64,000 nucleotides of DNA from Butyrivibrio proteoclasticus P6B7 (GTDB lineage Bacteria > Bacillota > Clostridia > Lachnospirales > Lachnospiraceae), in NCBI RefSeq assembly GCF_000622085.1, contig NZ_JHWL01000013.1, positions 38,569 through 102,568 on the forward strand. The letters are read 5' to 3'. The notes beneath the pieces are model-generated. The model was given only the letters and a program-made list of their open reading frames with translations. It was not told where the DNA came from and searched no databases. How positions within the stretch are numbered: position 1 is the stretch's first letter; every line of letters starts with the position of its first letter. The position numbers and the translations under genes are program-made. Positions 26,801 to 34,826 of this stretch are shown here, piece by piece.

Positions 26801-29660
26801 CATCAGGAACCCACGCCTGATGCATGTTAAGTAAATAGCCAATTCCTAGCGATGTAGCAACAGCAATATCTTCCTGATTCTCATAGAGATTCTTTTTAAA
26901 TTTCATGACATCTAAAGCTTCTGTCATCTTCTGGCGAGTATAAGTCTGATTATTCCTACTAATTCTAGGTTCTACCAGACGCTGCATCATCGAATAATTA
27001 AACATTCTGGCTGGTGCTGTGTCAGTAGGTAGATAAACAGCATTATCATCATTTCCCATAAGCTTTACGCTTGGTAAAGCGCGAGGCTTAAGTTCCTTCT
27101 TCTCAAAAGTTTCCTTATGAATAAATAGTTTTCCAAGATCAGCATCAAATCTTCGAGCCAGGAAGTTTAACACTGTACGTTTATAATCATTTGTTGTCTC
27201 ATCAAGTGCAAAAAGAATTTCTTTAAGACTCTCACATTCACTTTTCTTTGAAGTATATTCCGCAGCCTCTGGATCTCTTTCATTCTCTGGCAATCTTTCT
27301 TGTTCTTTGCAATATGATATTATCTCAGTTCCACGATTGAGCGCTTCGATTTTGTTGGCAGCAATTTTAATCTGCCTATCATAATTAAGGCATTTATTCT
27401 CTGCCTCCAAATATGCTTCTAATTTTTCCTGAGACAAATGGCAAATATCTCTAATCCTGTCATAATCTGGAATAATATCTTCTATGCTATGTCCAGCTAA
27501 ATGCTCTTTTTTAAGCAACTGAAAACGCTCTTCTGAAAGACTTATATTAGTTATCAGAAAATCTCGTTCACCTATAAGTTTGGCAATTTCGCTCTCCAGT
27601 TCCTGCATTCGCTTGAAGTATTCCAGATAAACCGAAGGAACGCTTATTTCAACAATCCTTCCCTCATACATTTTAACTACTGCCATCATTCCATCAGGAT
27701 ACTGAGAAAGATCGTGCCGTCTTATTTCCTCGTCCAATTTTCTCTCAACTAGACGAAATTCTTCCAGATAATCTTCTAGAGTTTCCTTTTCTCTAGAATC
27801 TTCGCCTGAATCAGCTTCATACCACTGTTCTATAAAATCATAGTCTATCGGTTCCTCACCTGATAGTTGGGCTAGCGCATTTGAGTCTCTATAAAAACTT
27901 CTTGAAATAATATCTATCATTTTAGCCATTTTTATCTTATCAACGGCTGATATTATTTCCTGTACGTTTGATTGCTCTAGCTGTTCATCAATTTCAAATT
28001 GTTGTAAATTCAGAAGATTATTTGAAACAGCATATTCTGCATATTTATAATACATACTCCGAATTGCCCTAATCTCGTTTTCGAGAAGTTCCGGATGCTG
28101 TTCATAAATTATCCCACTTAAATCTTTTCTTTTTTCTTTCTTTAAGGCCTCAAGCTGAGCCTTCTTTTCTTCTACTTCCTCATCCTTCAGTCTATAGTGA
28201 TAGGCAATTTCTTCCTTGATTGCCAGCGCACAATTTTCCTTTTCTTTCTCTGCCGCCTCTTTCTTTCCCTCAAGATCAAGCTTTACCTTCTCTGTGTTCT
28301 TGGTCTTTCTTTCATATAATCTTTCTTCTAATACTACTATTTCATCAGTTAAAGCTTGAATGCGATCTATTTTCCTAAGTATTTCAACAGCACTTATCTT
28401 ATCTATCGATTTATAATCTTCTCCAAAAAGTTCATATAATTTATCCTTAGGAAACTCGACCATCTCTGAAGAAATGATCTCAGAAGCTCTTTTCACAACA
28501 GTTGTCTGGTTTGAAGCGGTTGCCCCATCTACATTGGTTCTAAAGGTACCTGTATATGTTTCGTTCTTATTCTCTGCAATAGTGAAGGTTAATGCTTCCT
28601 GCATGTTATAGCGTTCAGGCATAACTATCGTAAAATTGCCAAATTCATCTGTAAAACAATAAAGATCATCATCATCTTCAGCTTTATCTTTATCAGGTGT
28701 TGCAATTCCTCTGAGGCTTACCTTTAGCCCACTTTTCTCTTTACCCCCATCTTTCCCATCTTTTATCAGAATCTTTCCACTTATAGTAGTAGGAAGAGGA
28801 AGTGCTATTTTAATATTTTCCAGAAATTCCAATCCTTCCTGAAGGACCTGCGCATCTGATTTTACAATTCCAATTTCCTCACTAAAAAGAAATGAAGGCT
28901 CTGGATCATCCGCACCTACTATATAGTAGTATTGACTATCCTTAGGCTCCATTTTTTTAGCATTGTTGAGTACAATAAGAATTTGATCTTCTGATGGTAA
29001 AACCAGTTGTTCCTGAGATGGCAGAATAACACTATTTGAAAGAATCCTAAAAATTGATTTTAGTTGTTCATAATCGACTTGTGACATATCATAAACATTT
29101 CTAATGCCTGCAAGTGCAGCTAAATAAGCTATTTCCTTCGTAATTCCAGAAATACTGGAAAGAGCCGCCTGTCTATACCAAACGCCGACGGTATCTATGG
29201 TTTCTCCTGTTTTTCGAGATATTTCTTCTCTTTCCTTTTTAGTATCAGCACACTCTAAAACACTTGCCATAGATGTGATACCAAACTCCGCATTTAGAAT
29301 CTGTCTTGTATTTTCACTTATAAACAAAGGTAAAAGATCCTGTGCCCCACCGGATACAAGATATTTTCCGTTAACAACATGAACTTTAACAGCTGCTTCT
29401 CTAAGAGTCTGTCCAGCTTTGCCCGCCCTGATTGTAATTGTAGCTTCTCCCTTTGAAACTCCAGTTACAATACCAGTCTGACTCACAGTAGCATGCCCTG
29501 TTTCACTACTTGACCATCTCAAGGAGTCTGCACCTTCGTCCAGCCCTTCTAATAAATCAACCTTTACTGATTCACCTTCAGCCAAAGTTATTGTCGTATA
29601 AATTGGCTTTATTGGTTTTTTATTTGTCTGATGATCTAAATCAGTTCTTCTACTAGGCAT
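23868..29660 (-). CDS. Giant 1930-aa multidomain protein, first gene of cassette
   Basis: No secretion signal or membrane helix is visible. Order along the chain: an Ig-like Big_2 domain (about 20-97); a DUF4332-like helix-hairpin-helix segment (about 110-200, ITKEIAYLAALAGIRNVYD); a carboxypeptidase-regulatory-like beta domain (about 287-387); charged coiled coils (about 430-530 and 620-820); a Ser-rich stretch (about 1020-1057); a segment with IANHNHSHVMTIQYWEVMRR near 1117; a segment with GEAVLGETNVSEKVDITRFW near 1602; a Gly/Pro/Asp-rich linker (about 1793-1860); and a short acidic helical end. It looks like a scaffold or injection-particle-type protein, but no catalytic motif is evident. 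The start has AGGGGGT 5 nt upstream. Confidence 0.85.
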   Translation of the reverse strand: MPSRRTDLDHQTNKKPIKPIYTTITLAEGESVKVDLLEGLDEGADSLRWSSSETGHATVSQTGIVTGVSKGEATITIRAGKAGQTLREAAVKVHVVNGKYLVSGGAQDLLPLFISENTRQILNAEFGITSMASVLECADTKKEREEISRKTGETIDTVGVWYRQAALSSISGITKEIAYLAALAGIRNVYDMSQVDYEQLKSIFRILSNSVILPSQEQLVLPSEDQILIVLNNAKKMEPKDSQYYYIVGADDPEPSFLFSEEIGIVKSDAQVLQEGLEFLENIKIALPLPTTISGKILIKDGKDGGKEKSGLKVSLRGIATPDKDKAEDDDDLYCFTDEFGNFTIVMPERYNMQEALTFTIAENKNETYTGTFRTNVDGATASNQTTVVKRASEIISSEMVEFPKDKLYELFGEDYKSIDKISAVEILRKIDRIQALTDEIVVLEERLYERKTKNTEKVKLDLEGKKEAAEKEKENCALAIKEEIAYHYRLKDEEVEEKKAQLEALKKEKRKDLSGIIYEQHPELLENEIRAIRSMYYKYAEYAVSNNLLNLQQFEIDEQLEQSNVQEIISAVDKIKMAKMIDIISRSFYRDSNALAQLSGEEPIDYDFIEQWYEADSGEDSREKETLEDYLEEFRLVERKLDEEIRRHDLSQYPDGMMAVVKMYEGRIVEISVPSVYLEYFKRMQELESEIAKLIGERDFLITNISLSEERFQLLKKEHLAGHSIEDIIPDYDRIRDICHLSQEKLEAYLEAENKCLNYDRQIKIAANKIEALNRGTEIISYCKEQERLPENERDPEAAEYTSKKSECESLKEILFALDETTNDYKRTVLNFLARRFDADLGKLFIHKETFEKKELKPRALPSVKLMGNDDNAVYLPTDTAPARMFNYSMMQRLVEPRISRNNQTYTRQKMTEALDVMKFKKNLYENQEDIAVATSLGIGYLLNMHQAWVPDGYALGNLLYSLVLAPGEEQRIIIREHKESYSVDNEASTRDYLKDTYSNKQFDNESAAFSNGVERFSKAHTDSQYKSTSSSSGSSGIGVFFGIGASSSASSTNKGSSASNAYQSDSYDEVSNAAQSFQSIIQTEAARISNTQRASISIASSDEQEILSSKIIANHNHSHVMTIQYWEVMRRYCLETCIEGVELALFVPMKLVDFMPETGYGNKAEFSNYNLELTNIKNFNKSTFHHRYEKLIEYADILAQALPYKFAGGLELIRRFAAYPDWEAEKKTGSKDNTIKITLTGPFLEFDELSAQLYFNNGKSSIAGEIEDFSYNCIDPSINKRQEVLYAMKKIRDGKNVVKIIDKGKHHSSKDVFDETDDSDDKIITFTFHLPSSVSVNDVSHVYVNNNLSNWEYHLSQDTEYMEESERKAIENYESKWWDYAKDDDKSGRDLKRLAHYELALPECYRNPIASFTSSELYGIGGITFKAKCDYPGHSGSPTTPACSSNKIGRGSVRIDLSDHIPVLGYNEVMEMESTLHHVASDTMHYSQVVWESLTDNERIMLLEPYTVEFNIPEKITEEKNVSEKLKDIPLLNCVNAKKFLGFYGNCMMLPFTYPKELAEVLGKTAADIQDELYRYHTSNFRVPLTTVSIPTDGMIGEAVLGETNVSEKVDITRFWNWKDSDIDHIDLDQSALNGNSLLANAHADFVDAPTVGVTPTAHIDNSGLLNALTSRAQPTFADVLSNTDLRDVMKNADNNASAGRDNVIKANTELVKTAVDAASKAASAALTGGASGALGALGGSGALSSILGDTGALKSALSSAGLSDDLAGSLVEQLGSGKINVNDLVGQIIKSVKKEGDGSSGGGSGDNNGGGGNSETPPSDDEVSPSPSVGDDDNTNPGQQNGGVDNEENEGEGSIFGAIRSILDGVSKAGLSFIDAYNLWLQENRGEDVFFTEEELELLADYYCKCIGIERSQLETALDKAINSKEN

Positions 29661-29912
29661 TTTTACCCCCTATCCAAAACTTTTGTGCTAGTTTATGCTA
29701 CAATTTTGTACCCCACGTACCATGGTCAGATAATACATAAATTGTCTGACACATAAAATATTAAGTTATAATTATTGCAATAACAATAAGTTTTGATTAA
29801 TATTGTATTAATATTCGCGTTTTTGTACACAATTAATAAAATTAATATAATAATATTGTTAGATTATCACTATTGCGTTTTTGGGATTTTTATGTCAATT
29901 CTGAATACACAA
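29661..29912. promoter_or_regulatory. AT-rich upstream region of the giant-gene cassette
   Basis: About 250 bp without coding sequence, very AT-rich between 29755 and 29880. It holds a spaced inverted repeat GTCAGA...TCTGAC (29724-29749) close to the giant gene. I could not assign a confident -35/-10 pair because many AT-rich hexamers qualify. Confidence 0.4.
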
Positions 29913-29948
29913 AGAGGCTTAACCAAGCTTTAGCTTGGTTAAGCCTCT
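29913..29948 (-). terminator. Perfect 17-bp hairpin downstream of the MNT-HEPN segment
   Basis: AGAGGCTTAACCAAGCT pairs fully with its complement at 29932-29948 across a 2-nt loop. The minus strand leaves the stem with TTTGTGT, a weak U tract. It would end transcripts from the genes at 29965-30600 before the giant-gene promoter region. Confidence 0.75.
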
Positions 29949-29964
29949 AAAAAGTATCATTATC

Positions 29965-30234
29965 TTATGTATCCTGTTTATGCGCTTTACAGAACTCAGC
30001 TCTATCACGCACTGCTTTCACAGTTTCCGGACGAATCGCCTTTTCTATATAAGCAGACAACATGCTTCTATTAACCTTTTCATAAGTATGGTCAATCATA
30101 TTTCTAAATTGATACAACACTTTTGTGTCTAACGTTTTATCTATCTCATTTTTACTCTCAGTCGTAAGATGTTTAACTTCTTCTGATTCTTCATTATGCT
30201 GAGCAGTAGAGCAACATCCCTGCTGTTTGAAGCA
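29965..30234 (-). pseudogene. HEPN-like segment in frame after the MNT stop codon
   Basis: After the TAG of the nucleotidyltransferase gene (30235-30237) the same frame stays open for 89 codons to a TAA at 29965. The translation contains LYQFRNMIDHTYEKVN, whose RNMIDH fits the Rx4-6H active-site motif of HEPN ribonuclease toxins. No ATG precedes this motif, and the part before it is too short for a whole HEPN domain. It is either a 5'-truncated HEPN toxin of an MNT/HEPN pair or a fused domain reached only by readthrough. I favour a remnant. Confidence 0.55.
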
Positions 30235-30600
30235 CTACTCAAACCAAATTACCTCCCTGTTAACTGTTTTGTATACTGAATCCTCATTTATTCCTAAATC
30301 AAATTCTTTAGCGATGTTATCAAGCTCCATATCTTCTTTTCGAAGTAGCGGAAGAAATAGTATGTCCACATTTCTTTTAAACAAATCATGAAGATAGTTC
30401 TTTATGAAATCAATTGTATCAAGCGAAAACCCATCAGAATCAATAACGAAATCAATATCACTATTCTTTTTCTCTTTTCCAAGAGCAATAGATCCAGCAA
30501 TACCAAATCTAAGACTGCTAATCGGAATATCATTAACATCATTCCCAGATATCATCTTCTTCATCTCAGGAATTGTACTTAATATCTCATCTCTAAGCAT
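30235..30600 (-). CDS. MNT-type minimal nucleotidyltransferase (possible antitoxin)
   Basis: A 121-aa protein from the ATG at 30600, which has GGAG 9 nt upstream. The motif GSIALGKEKKNSDIDF is GS-x10-DxD, the two-metal active site of polymerase-beta-like minimal nucleotidyltransferases. VDILFLPLL supplies a third strand with an Asp. In MNT/HEPN toxin-antitoxin pairs the MNT protein adenylylates and silences the HEPN RNase. A HEPN-like segment follows directly in frame, which supports that reading. Without an intact toxin the gene may be an orphan. Confidence 0.82.
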   Translation of the reverse strand: MLRDEILSTIPEMKKMISGNDVNDIPISSLRFGIAGSIALGKEKKNSDIDFVIDSDGFSLDTIDFIKNYLHDLFKRNVDILFLPLLRKEDMELDNIAKEFDLGINEDSVYKTVNREVIWFE

Positions 30601-30762
30601 AAAGGACTTCTCCTTTCTAAAGATTTGCTTCAAAGTATATTTCTACATTCCTTCTTACAAGTATTATTAATATTTAGTTGTCTGCAATCAAGCTGTCAGT
30701 CGCTCCTGTGGCCTCACATAACTGTCTTCCGCATTCACTTATAACATGTATATTATTTCTTT

Positions 30763-32742
30763 TTATTCATTTCCCTCATTGCTTCCCGAAGGCGTAGTAT
30801 CACTGGCATCTGCAGATTCATTAGAATCTCCGCCTTGTGAATTTACATCAGTGCCTGATTCTACATCGGAACCACCTGCTGACTCAGAGCCACTGTTGCC
30901 GCCATTCTGTACATCCGCAGTGCTATTCTCATTTACGCCATTTCCAGAATCACTGCTATTTCCTGCATTTGAACCACTTCCGTTAGTTCCATTTCCAGCG
31001 TCATCATTTGCACCACTACTAGCACTACCATTTGCACTACCATCAGCACTGCCATTTTTGCCACTACTTTCGTCACTTTCGCCAGCCCCAGCACCTTCTT
31101 CCGCACTTGCCCCAGTTCCAGCTTCGTCGTCAGTTCCCACGCCTGTTCCATCTTCATCCTCGGAATATCCAACGCCTCCATTGCCATTAAGAAGCGCCTC
31201 AAGGCCTTCATTCATGTTAAAGTTTGAATTCTCCGCAGCATTTGTTGCAATGGCGGAGGTGTTAAGTTCTTCCTCAGTAAGCACTCTTCCGCCTTCCAGG
31301 TTACTTGAACTTGTAACCGTAGTCTTTTCGTCAAAAGAAACATGGGCACACAGGATCTGTCCGTGGAGATATCCACATTCTGTGGTGTAGCCATCGATTG
31401 TTGCTGCTGTCTTGGTGCATTTAAGAGTCTTAACAGTTACAGCCTTTTCATCACGGCCACCTCTACTTGCAGCCCTTCCTGGATCTGTGGAAGACTCATC
31501 ATGCCAGGCGTTAGTTCCAACCCAAGAGTATCCGCAGTAACCGCATTTATAATTGAACATATTTTCACCAGTGTAGTAAACGCCTACCTTATTTCCTCTG
31601 GCAACGCCCTGGTTAGTTCTATATCTGTACTCAATAGTTGTGGTGTAGCAGGCATCTGTGTGGACATGCTTTACCTCTTTTGTATAACAACCACCCTTTC
31701 TGGAAGCATCCACCAATTCCTCATTGCAGACCTCTTTATTTCCATCGATATGATAATGATAGTCGTAAGCAATGTTGTAAGACGGAGTTTTGGAATCCAG
31801 AACGAAGGTCTGTGGAATAGAAAGAATCGCATCCCTAATCTGTTCAAATGTGGCATCCTCAGCAACAGTCACATTCTTAGTGAGTAATGCGGATGCCAGC
31901 ATACGTTTACCATCACTCACATATTGAAAAACCTTATCAAGCTTTCCGTTAATTCCATCCATGCAGTCGCTTAAATACTTGGTGAGGTCGCCAAAGCCGT
32001 TATCCACGCCGCTCATAACCTTGTCGATATCAGTCTGGAAAGCCAGGATCAGCTGCTGATTGTAAGTCTCCATGCTGGTGTTAATGTCACCAAGCTTTGT
32101 AAGAAGTGTATTGTAATTCTCGGTCATTTCCTGAGAAAGCTGCTGATTGCCATCCTTTAAGTTATTCTGAATCTCCTCCATAAGGCTCTTTGTATCTGCC
32201 TGAGCCTTATCGTAGTTGGACTTGATATTATCAAGAGCAGCCTTAACCTCTGAGAAGTCCTTAGTCATCTGCTCTTTTGTTTCCTTACTATCCTTATTGC
32301 CGCCCTCCATCAGGGTCTTAAGCTCCTCGATCTTAGTCTCTGTGCCAGAGACTGTCTCGTGGATAGTTCCAAGATTCTTTTCAAGGGTTGTCACCTTCTC
32401 TTTTACGCTCTCAGACATCTCCTTGGAGTCCTCATCTGATTCCTGGTAAAAAGAGCTAAGCCCTTCATAGTTACTGGTAATTAATTCATCAAGACTGGTC
32501 AAATAATCGTGAATCTCTGCAAGCTTGTCCATAGTGAGCTGATCAGACTCCTCCATGCTCTCGGTGAATTCATCCTTGGCACTTGCCATAGCCACAGGTG
32601 TACTGATGTAGATCAGTCCTCCGCACAGTAAAAGAGCTATAACAACAGCAATAGCCACCACAAAAGTATCATGCCTTTTAAGCTTTTTTAAAAGGACTTT
32701 CACAGAATTGTTCTGCTTACCAAATTTTTCTCTTATCTTCAT
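30763..32742 (-). CDS. Membrane-anchored coiled-coil surface protein with HTDACY motif
   Basis: A 659-aa protein starting at 32742 (GGGAG 6 nt upstream). An N-terminal basic stretch is followed by one membrane helix (about 28-50, TFVVAIAVVIALLLCGGLIY). A long Glu/Lys/Ser coiled coil runs to about 300. A Cys/His-rich part holds HVHTDACYT, a motif frequent in Lachnospiraceae surface proteins, and CGYCGYSW, a possible zinc knuckle. The last ~170 residues are Gly/Ser/Asn/Asp-rich low complexity. The topology suggests a helix-anchored exported stalk. The function is unknown. There is no sortase motif. Confidence 0.8.
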   Translation of the reverse strand: MKIREKFGKQNNSVKVLLKKLKRHDTFVVAIAVVIALLLCGGLIYISTPVAMASAKDEFTESMEESDQLTMDKLAEIHDYLTSLDELITSNYEGLSSFYQESDEDSKEMSESVKEKVTTLEKNLGTIHETVSGTETKIEELKTLMEGGNKDSKETKEQMTKDFSEVKAALDNIKSNYDKAQADTKSLMEEIQNNLKDGNQQLSQEMTENYNTLLTKLGDINTSMETYNQQLILAFQTDIDKVMSGVDNGFGDLTKYLSDCMDGINGKLDKVFQYVSDGKRMLASALLTKNVTVAEDATFEQIRDAILSIPQTFVLDSKTPSYNIAYDYHYHIDGNKEVCNEELVDASRKGGCYTKEVKHVHTDACYTTTIEYRYRTNQGVARGNKVGVYYTGENMFNYKCGYCGYSWVGTNAWHDESSTDPGRAASRGGRDEKAVTVKTLKCTKTAATIDGYTTECGYLHGQILCAHVSFDEKTTVTSSSNLEGGRVLTEEELNTSAIATNAAENSNFNMNEGLEALLNGNGGVGYSEDEDGTGVGTDDEAGTGASAEEGAGAGESDESSGKNGSADGSANGSASSGANDDAGNGTNGSGSNAGNSSDSGNGVNENSTADVQNGGNSGSESAGGSDVESGTDVNSQGGDSNESADASDTTPSGSNEGNE

Positions 32743-33035
32743 AACATCTCCCTTTCTGCTTTGCAAAGGCAATAGCAGACTATAAGAGAAAAATAGACAG
32801 CTATTGCCAGTGCAATAATCTATATGTGAATAAAATGGAAAACATCACTAGAAGAAATCCAGTGATATCGGTAAGTAGCCCGAAATTGTCAAATGCAATT
32901 TCATATTTACTTACATGTCAGCTGATTGCCGACAAGGATTCATTATACAGAAAGAAATTTAAAAATCAATGGCAAATTTATTTTTCACAGAACATTCACA
33001 ATTGGCCTATCAAACAAAAGCAAACCAAACACCGT

Positions 33036-33539
33036 CTATCTCGGAACTCTAACCCTTTGACAGATGAGTCCCCCGATAATACCTATAACAACGCCGCTTA
33101 CGATTCCAGAAATCCAAAGTACAGGCAGATACCACACAATAGCCCTGGTGTTAAGAAGCACCATTGCCACCAGTATCTGACCAATGTTGTGGGAAATGCC
33201 GCCAGCGCAGCTTACTCCCACCTGCCCGAACTTGTTAGTTCTTTTTAAAAGAACCATGACAGTAGTACTAAGCATGCCACCAACCAAAGAAAAAGCAAAG
33301 CTCATGGCTGTCCCGAATAACAGCGCCACGATCACAATACGGACAAGGTTGATTGCATAGGCACTCCTATTACCAAACAGGTAAAGAGCCACCAACACCA
33401 CGATATTGGTAAGTCCCATCTTCATTCCAGGCACAGCAACAAAGGCCGGTATCTGAGCCTCCACGTAGGACAGGATCAGCGCCAGCGCAGTAAGGATTCC
33501 GTATGTAGTTATCTTTTTTGTTTTATCCAACGACTGCAT
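33036..33539 (-). CDS. Gx transporter family / heptaprenyl diphosphate synthase component I-like membrane protein
   Basis: A 167-aa hydrophobic protein with about five membrane helices matching the PF07456 pattern: TTYGILTALALILSYVEAQIP and GMKMGLTNIVVLVALYLFG. I choose the ATG at 33539 because AAGG lies 5 nt before it. Longer starts at 33551 or 33566 have poorer sites. It overlaps the end of the NusG-II gene by 17 nt. These two genes are often found next to rnf or flavin-transfer genes in Clostridia. A transport role for a small molecule is inferred from the ECF-S-like fold. Confidence 0.82.
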   Translation of the reverse strand: MQSLDKTKKITTYGILTALALILSYVEAQIPAFVAVPGMKMGLTNIVVLVALYLFGNRSAYAINLVRIVIVALLFGTAMSFAFSLVGGMLSTTVMVLLKRTNKFGQVGVSCAGGISHNIGQILVAMVLLNTRAIVWYLPVLWISGIVSGVVIGIIGGLICQRVRVPR

Positions 33540-33906
33540 CGTAGCCTTCATCCTTCTTATCACCAACTATTGTCACCACCACCTTGTTAGGAAGACAGAT
33601 GATGGACTGGCCCACCTGGCTTATATGGCCCATGTGGACGCAGAGTTTATCAGGGCAGGTAGCATCTGTAAGGAAAGCCTCTCCATCTTTTATCACAAGA
33701 TAGTTTTCCCCGCCGCCTACGCCTGTAATGGTATATTCAATATCTTCACTTAAGGGAAATGTAGCTACGATCTGGCCATCCACGCTAACCTCCACCATAT
33801 CCCCAGAAGATCTGGTGGCAAAAAGAACTAACGTCAAAGCCAAAGTAGCAACCAAGAGCCCCACAACCAAGATTATGTCGTTTTTCTTAAGCAGTCTTTT
33901 TTCCAT
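33523..33906 (-). CDS. NusG domain II-containing protein
   Basis: A 127-aa protein with one N-terminal membrane helix (IILVVGLLVATLALTLVLF) and an exported NusG-II domain (PF07009). Its hallmark CPDKLCVHMGHIS...GQSIICLPNKVVVTI is intact. The function is unknown; the domain occurs in Firmicute exported proteins, often near Rnf or ApbE genes. It lies downstream of rnfB behind a hairpin, so it may be expressed by readthrough as a tail of the rnf operon. Confidence 0.85.
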   Translation of the reverse strand: MEKRLLKKNDIILVVGLLVATLALTLVLFATRSSGDMVEVSVDGQIVATFPLSEDIEYTITGVGGGENYLVIKDGEAFLTDATCPDKLCVHMGHISQVGQSIICLPNKVVVTIVGDKKDEGYDAVVG

Positions 33907-33933
33907 AGATTCATTATAGCCCTAATAAAGAAA

Positions 33934-33955
33934 CCCCGCGACTTAAATCGCGAGG
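33934..33955 (-). terminator. Terminator after rnfB
   Basis: CCCCGCGA and TCGCGAGG pair (one G-U) around a 6-nt loop, with TTTCTTTATT on the minus-strand 3' side. The U tract is interrupted, so partial readthrough into the NusG-II gene is plausible. Confidence 0.75.
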
Positions 33956-33984
33956 CTTCCCTTTATGAGGTAAAAACATGGTTT

Positions 33985-34779
33985 TTAAACATTAACAATT
34001 GCTTTCTTAGGGCACTTCTCTACGCAGGTTCCGCAGTGTGTACACTTCTCCTGATCGATAGTAGCCACGTTGTTCTCAACTGTAATTGCGCCAGCTGGAC
34101 AGTTCTTTTCACAGATGTGACAAGCAATACAGCCAACCTTACAGTACTGGTTAACCAGTTTACCCATATCCTGTGACTTGCAGGCAACAGCCTCGCCTGC
34201 GTCGTAAGGAATAAGGTCGATAAGGTGATGAGGACAGATCTCGATACACTTACCGCAGGCCTTACACTCTTCCTTATCTACAACTGCAACTCCGTTAACT
34301 ACGTGAATTGCATCAAACTGACATACCTGTACGCAGCTTCCGCCGCCGAGACAGCCAAATGGGCAGGTCTTAGATCCGCCGCCAGGAGCCTGAGTCTGAA
34401 GACGACAATCAGAAACTCCGTTGTATTCGTACTGCTGGGATGCGTTGTCGCAATCGCCATGGCAGTGAACAAATGCCACCATTCTCTTGCTTTCGCCAGC
34501 CTCTACACCCATGATTCCGGAAATAGTTGCTGCTACAGCAGGTCCTCCAACAGGACACTGATTAACTGCAGCTTCGCCCTTTGCAATAGCAGCTGCGCAG
34601 CCAGAACAACCAGGATAGCCACATCCTCCGCAGTTATTTCCAGGAAGTGCCTCGAGAATAGCTGCTTCTTTTTCATCTACATCCACATGCAACTTCATGT
34701 CTGCGATGCCGAGAATTATGCCAATTACTATTCCCACACCAGCGACAACACAGGTTGCAATGATTATTCCACTAATCAT
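33985..34779 (-). CDS. rnfB: Rnf complex subunit RnfB, multi-cluster ferredoxin
   Basis: The 264-aa protein has an N-terminal membrane anchor, the Fe-S motif NNCGGCGYPGCSGCA, then several 4Fe-4S motifs (CKACGKCIEICP, CIACHICEKNCP, CTHCGTCVEKCP). RnfB is the entry point for electrons from reduced ferredoxin. It is the last gene of rnfCDGEAB. The number of ferredoxin-like clusters fits clostridial RnfB. Confidence 0.96.
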   Translation of the reverse strand: MISGIIIATCVVAGVGIVIGIILGIADMKLHVDVDEKEAAILEALPGNNCGGCGYPGCSGCAAAIAKGEAAVNQCPVGGPAVAATISGIMGVEAGESKRMVAFVHCHGDCDNASQQYEYNGVSDCRLQTQAPGGGSKTCPFGCLGGGSCVQVCQFDAIHVVNGVAVVDKEECKACGKCIEICPHHLIDLIPYDAGEAVACKSQDMGKLVNQYCKVGCIACHICEKNCPAGAITVENNVATIDQEKCTHCGTCVEKCPKKAIVNV

Positions 34780-34826
34780 TTCTAATCTCCTTTTGTAATA
34801 ACAGTTAGTATTGATCTACCTATCGC

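Noticed and set aside
23868..29660. Assigning the giant protein as a polymorphic (CDI/Rhs) toxin
   Set aside because: No RHS or filamentous-haemagglutinin repeats, no export signal and no recognisable nuclease or other toxin tip at the C terminus.
30746..31390. 214-aa Ser/Pro-rich plus-strand ORF
   Set aside because: Antisense of the Gly/Ser low-complexity tail of the coiled-coil gene; composition is an artefact of that repeat.
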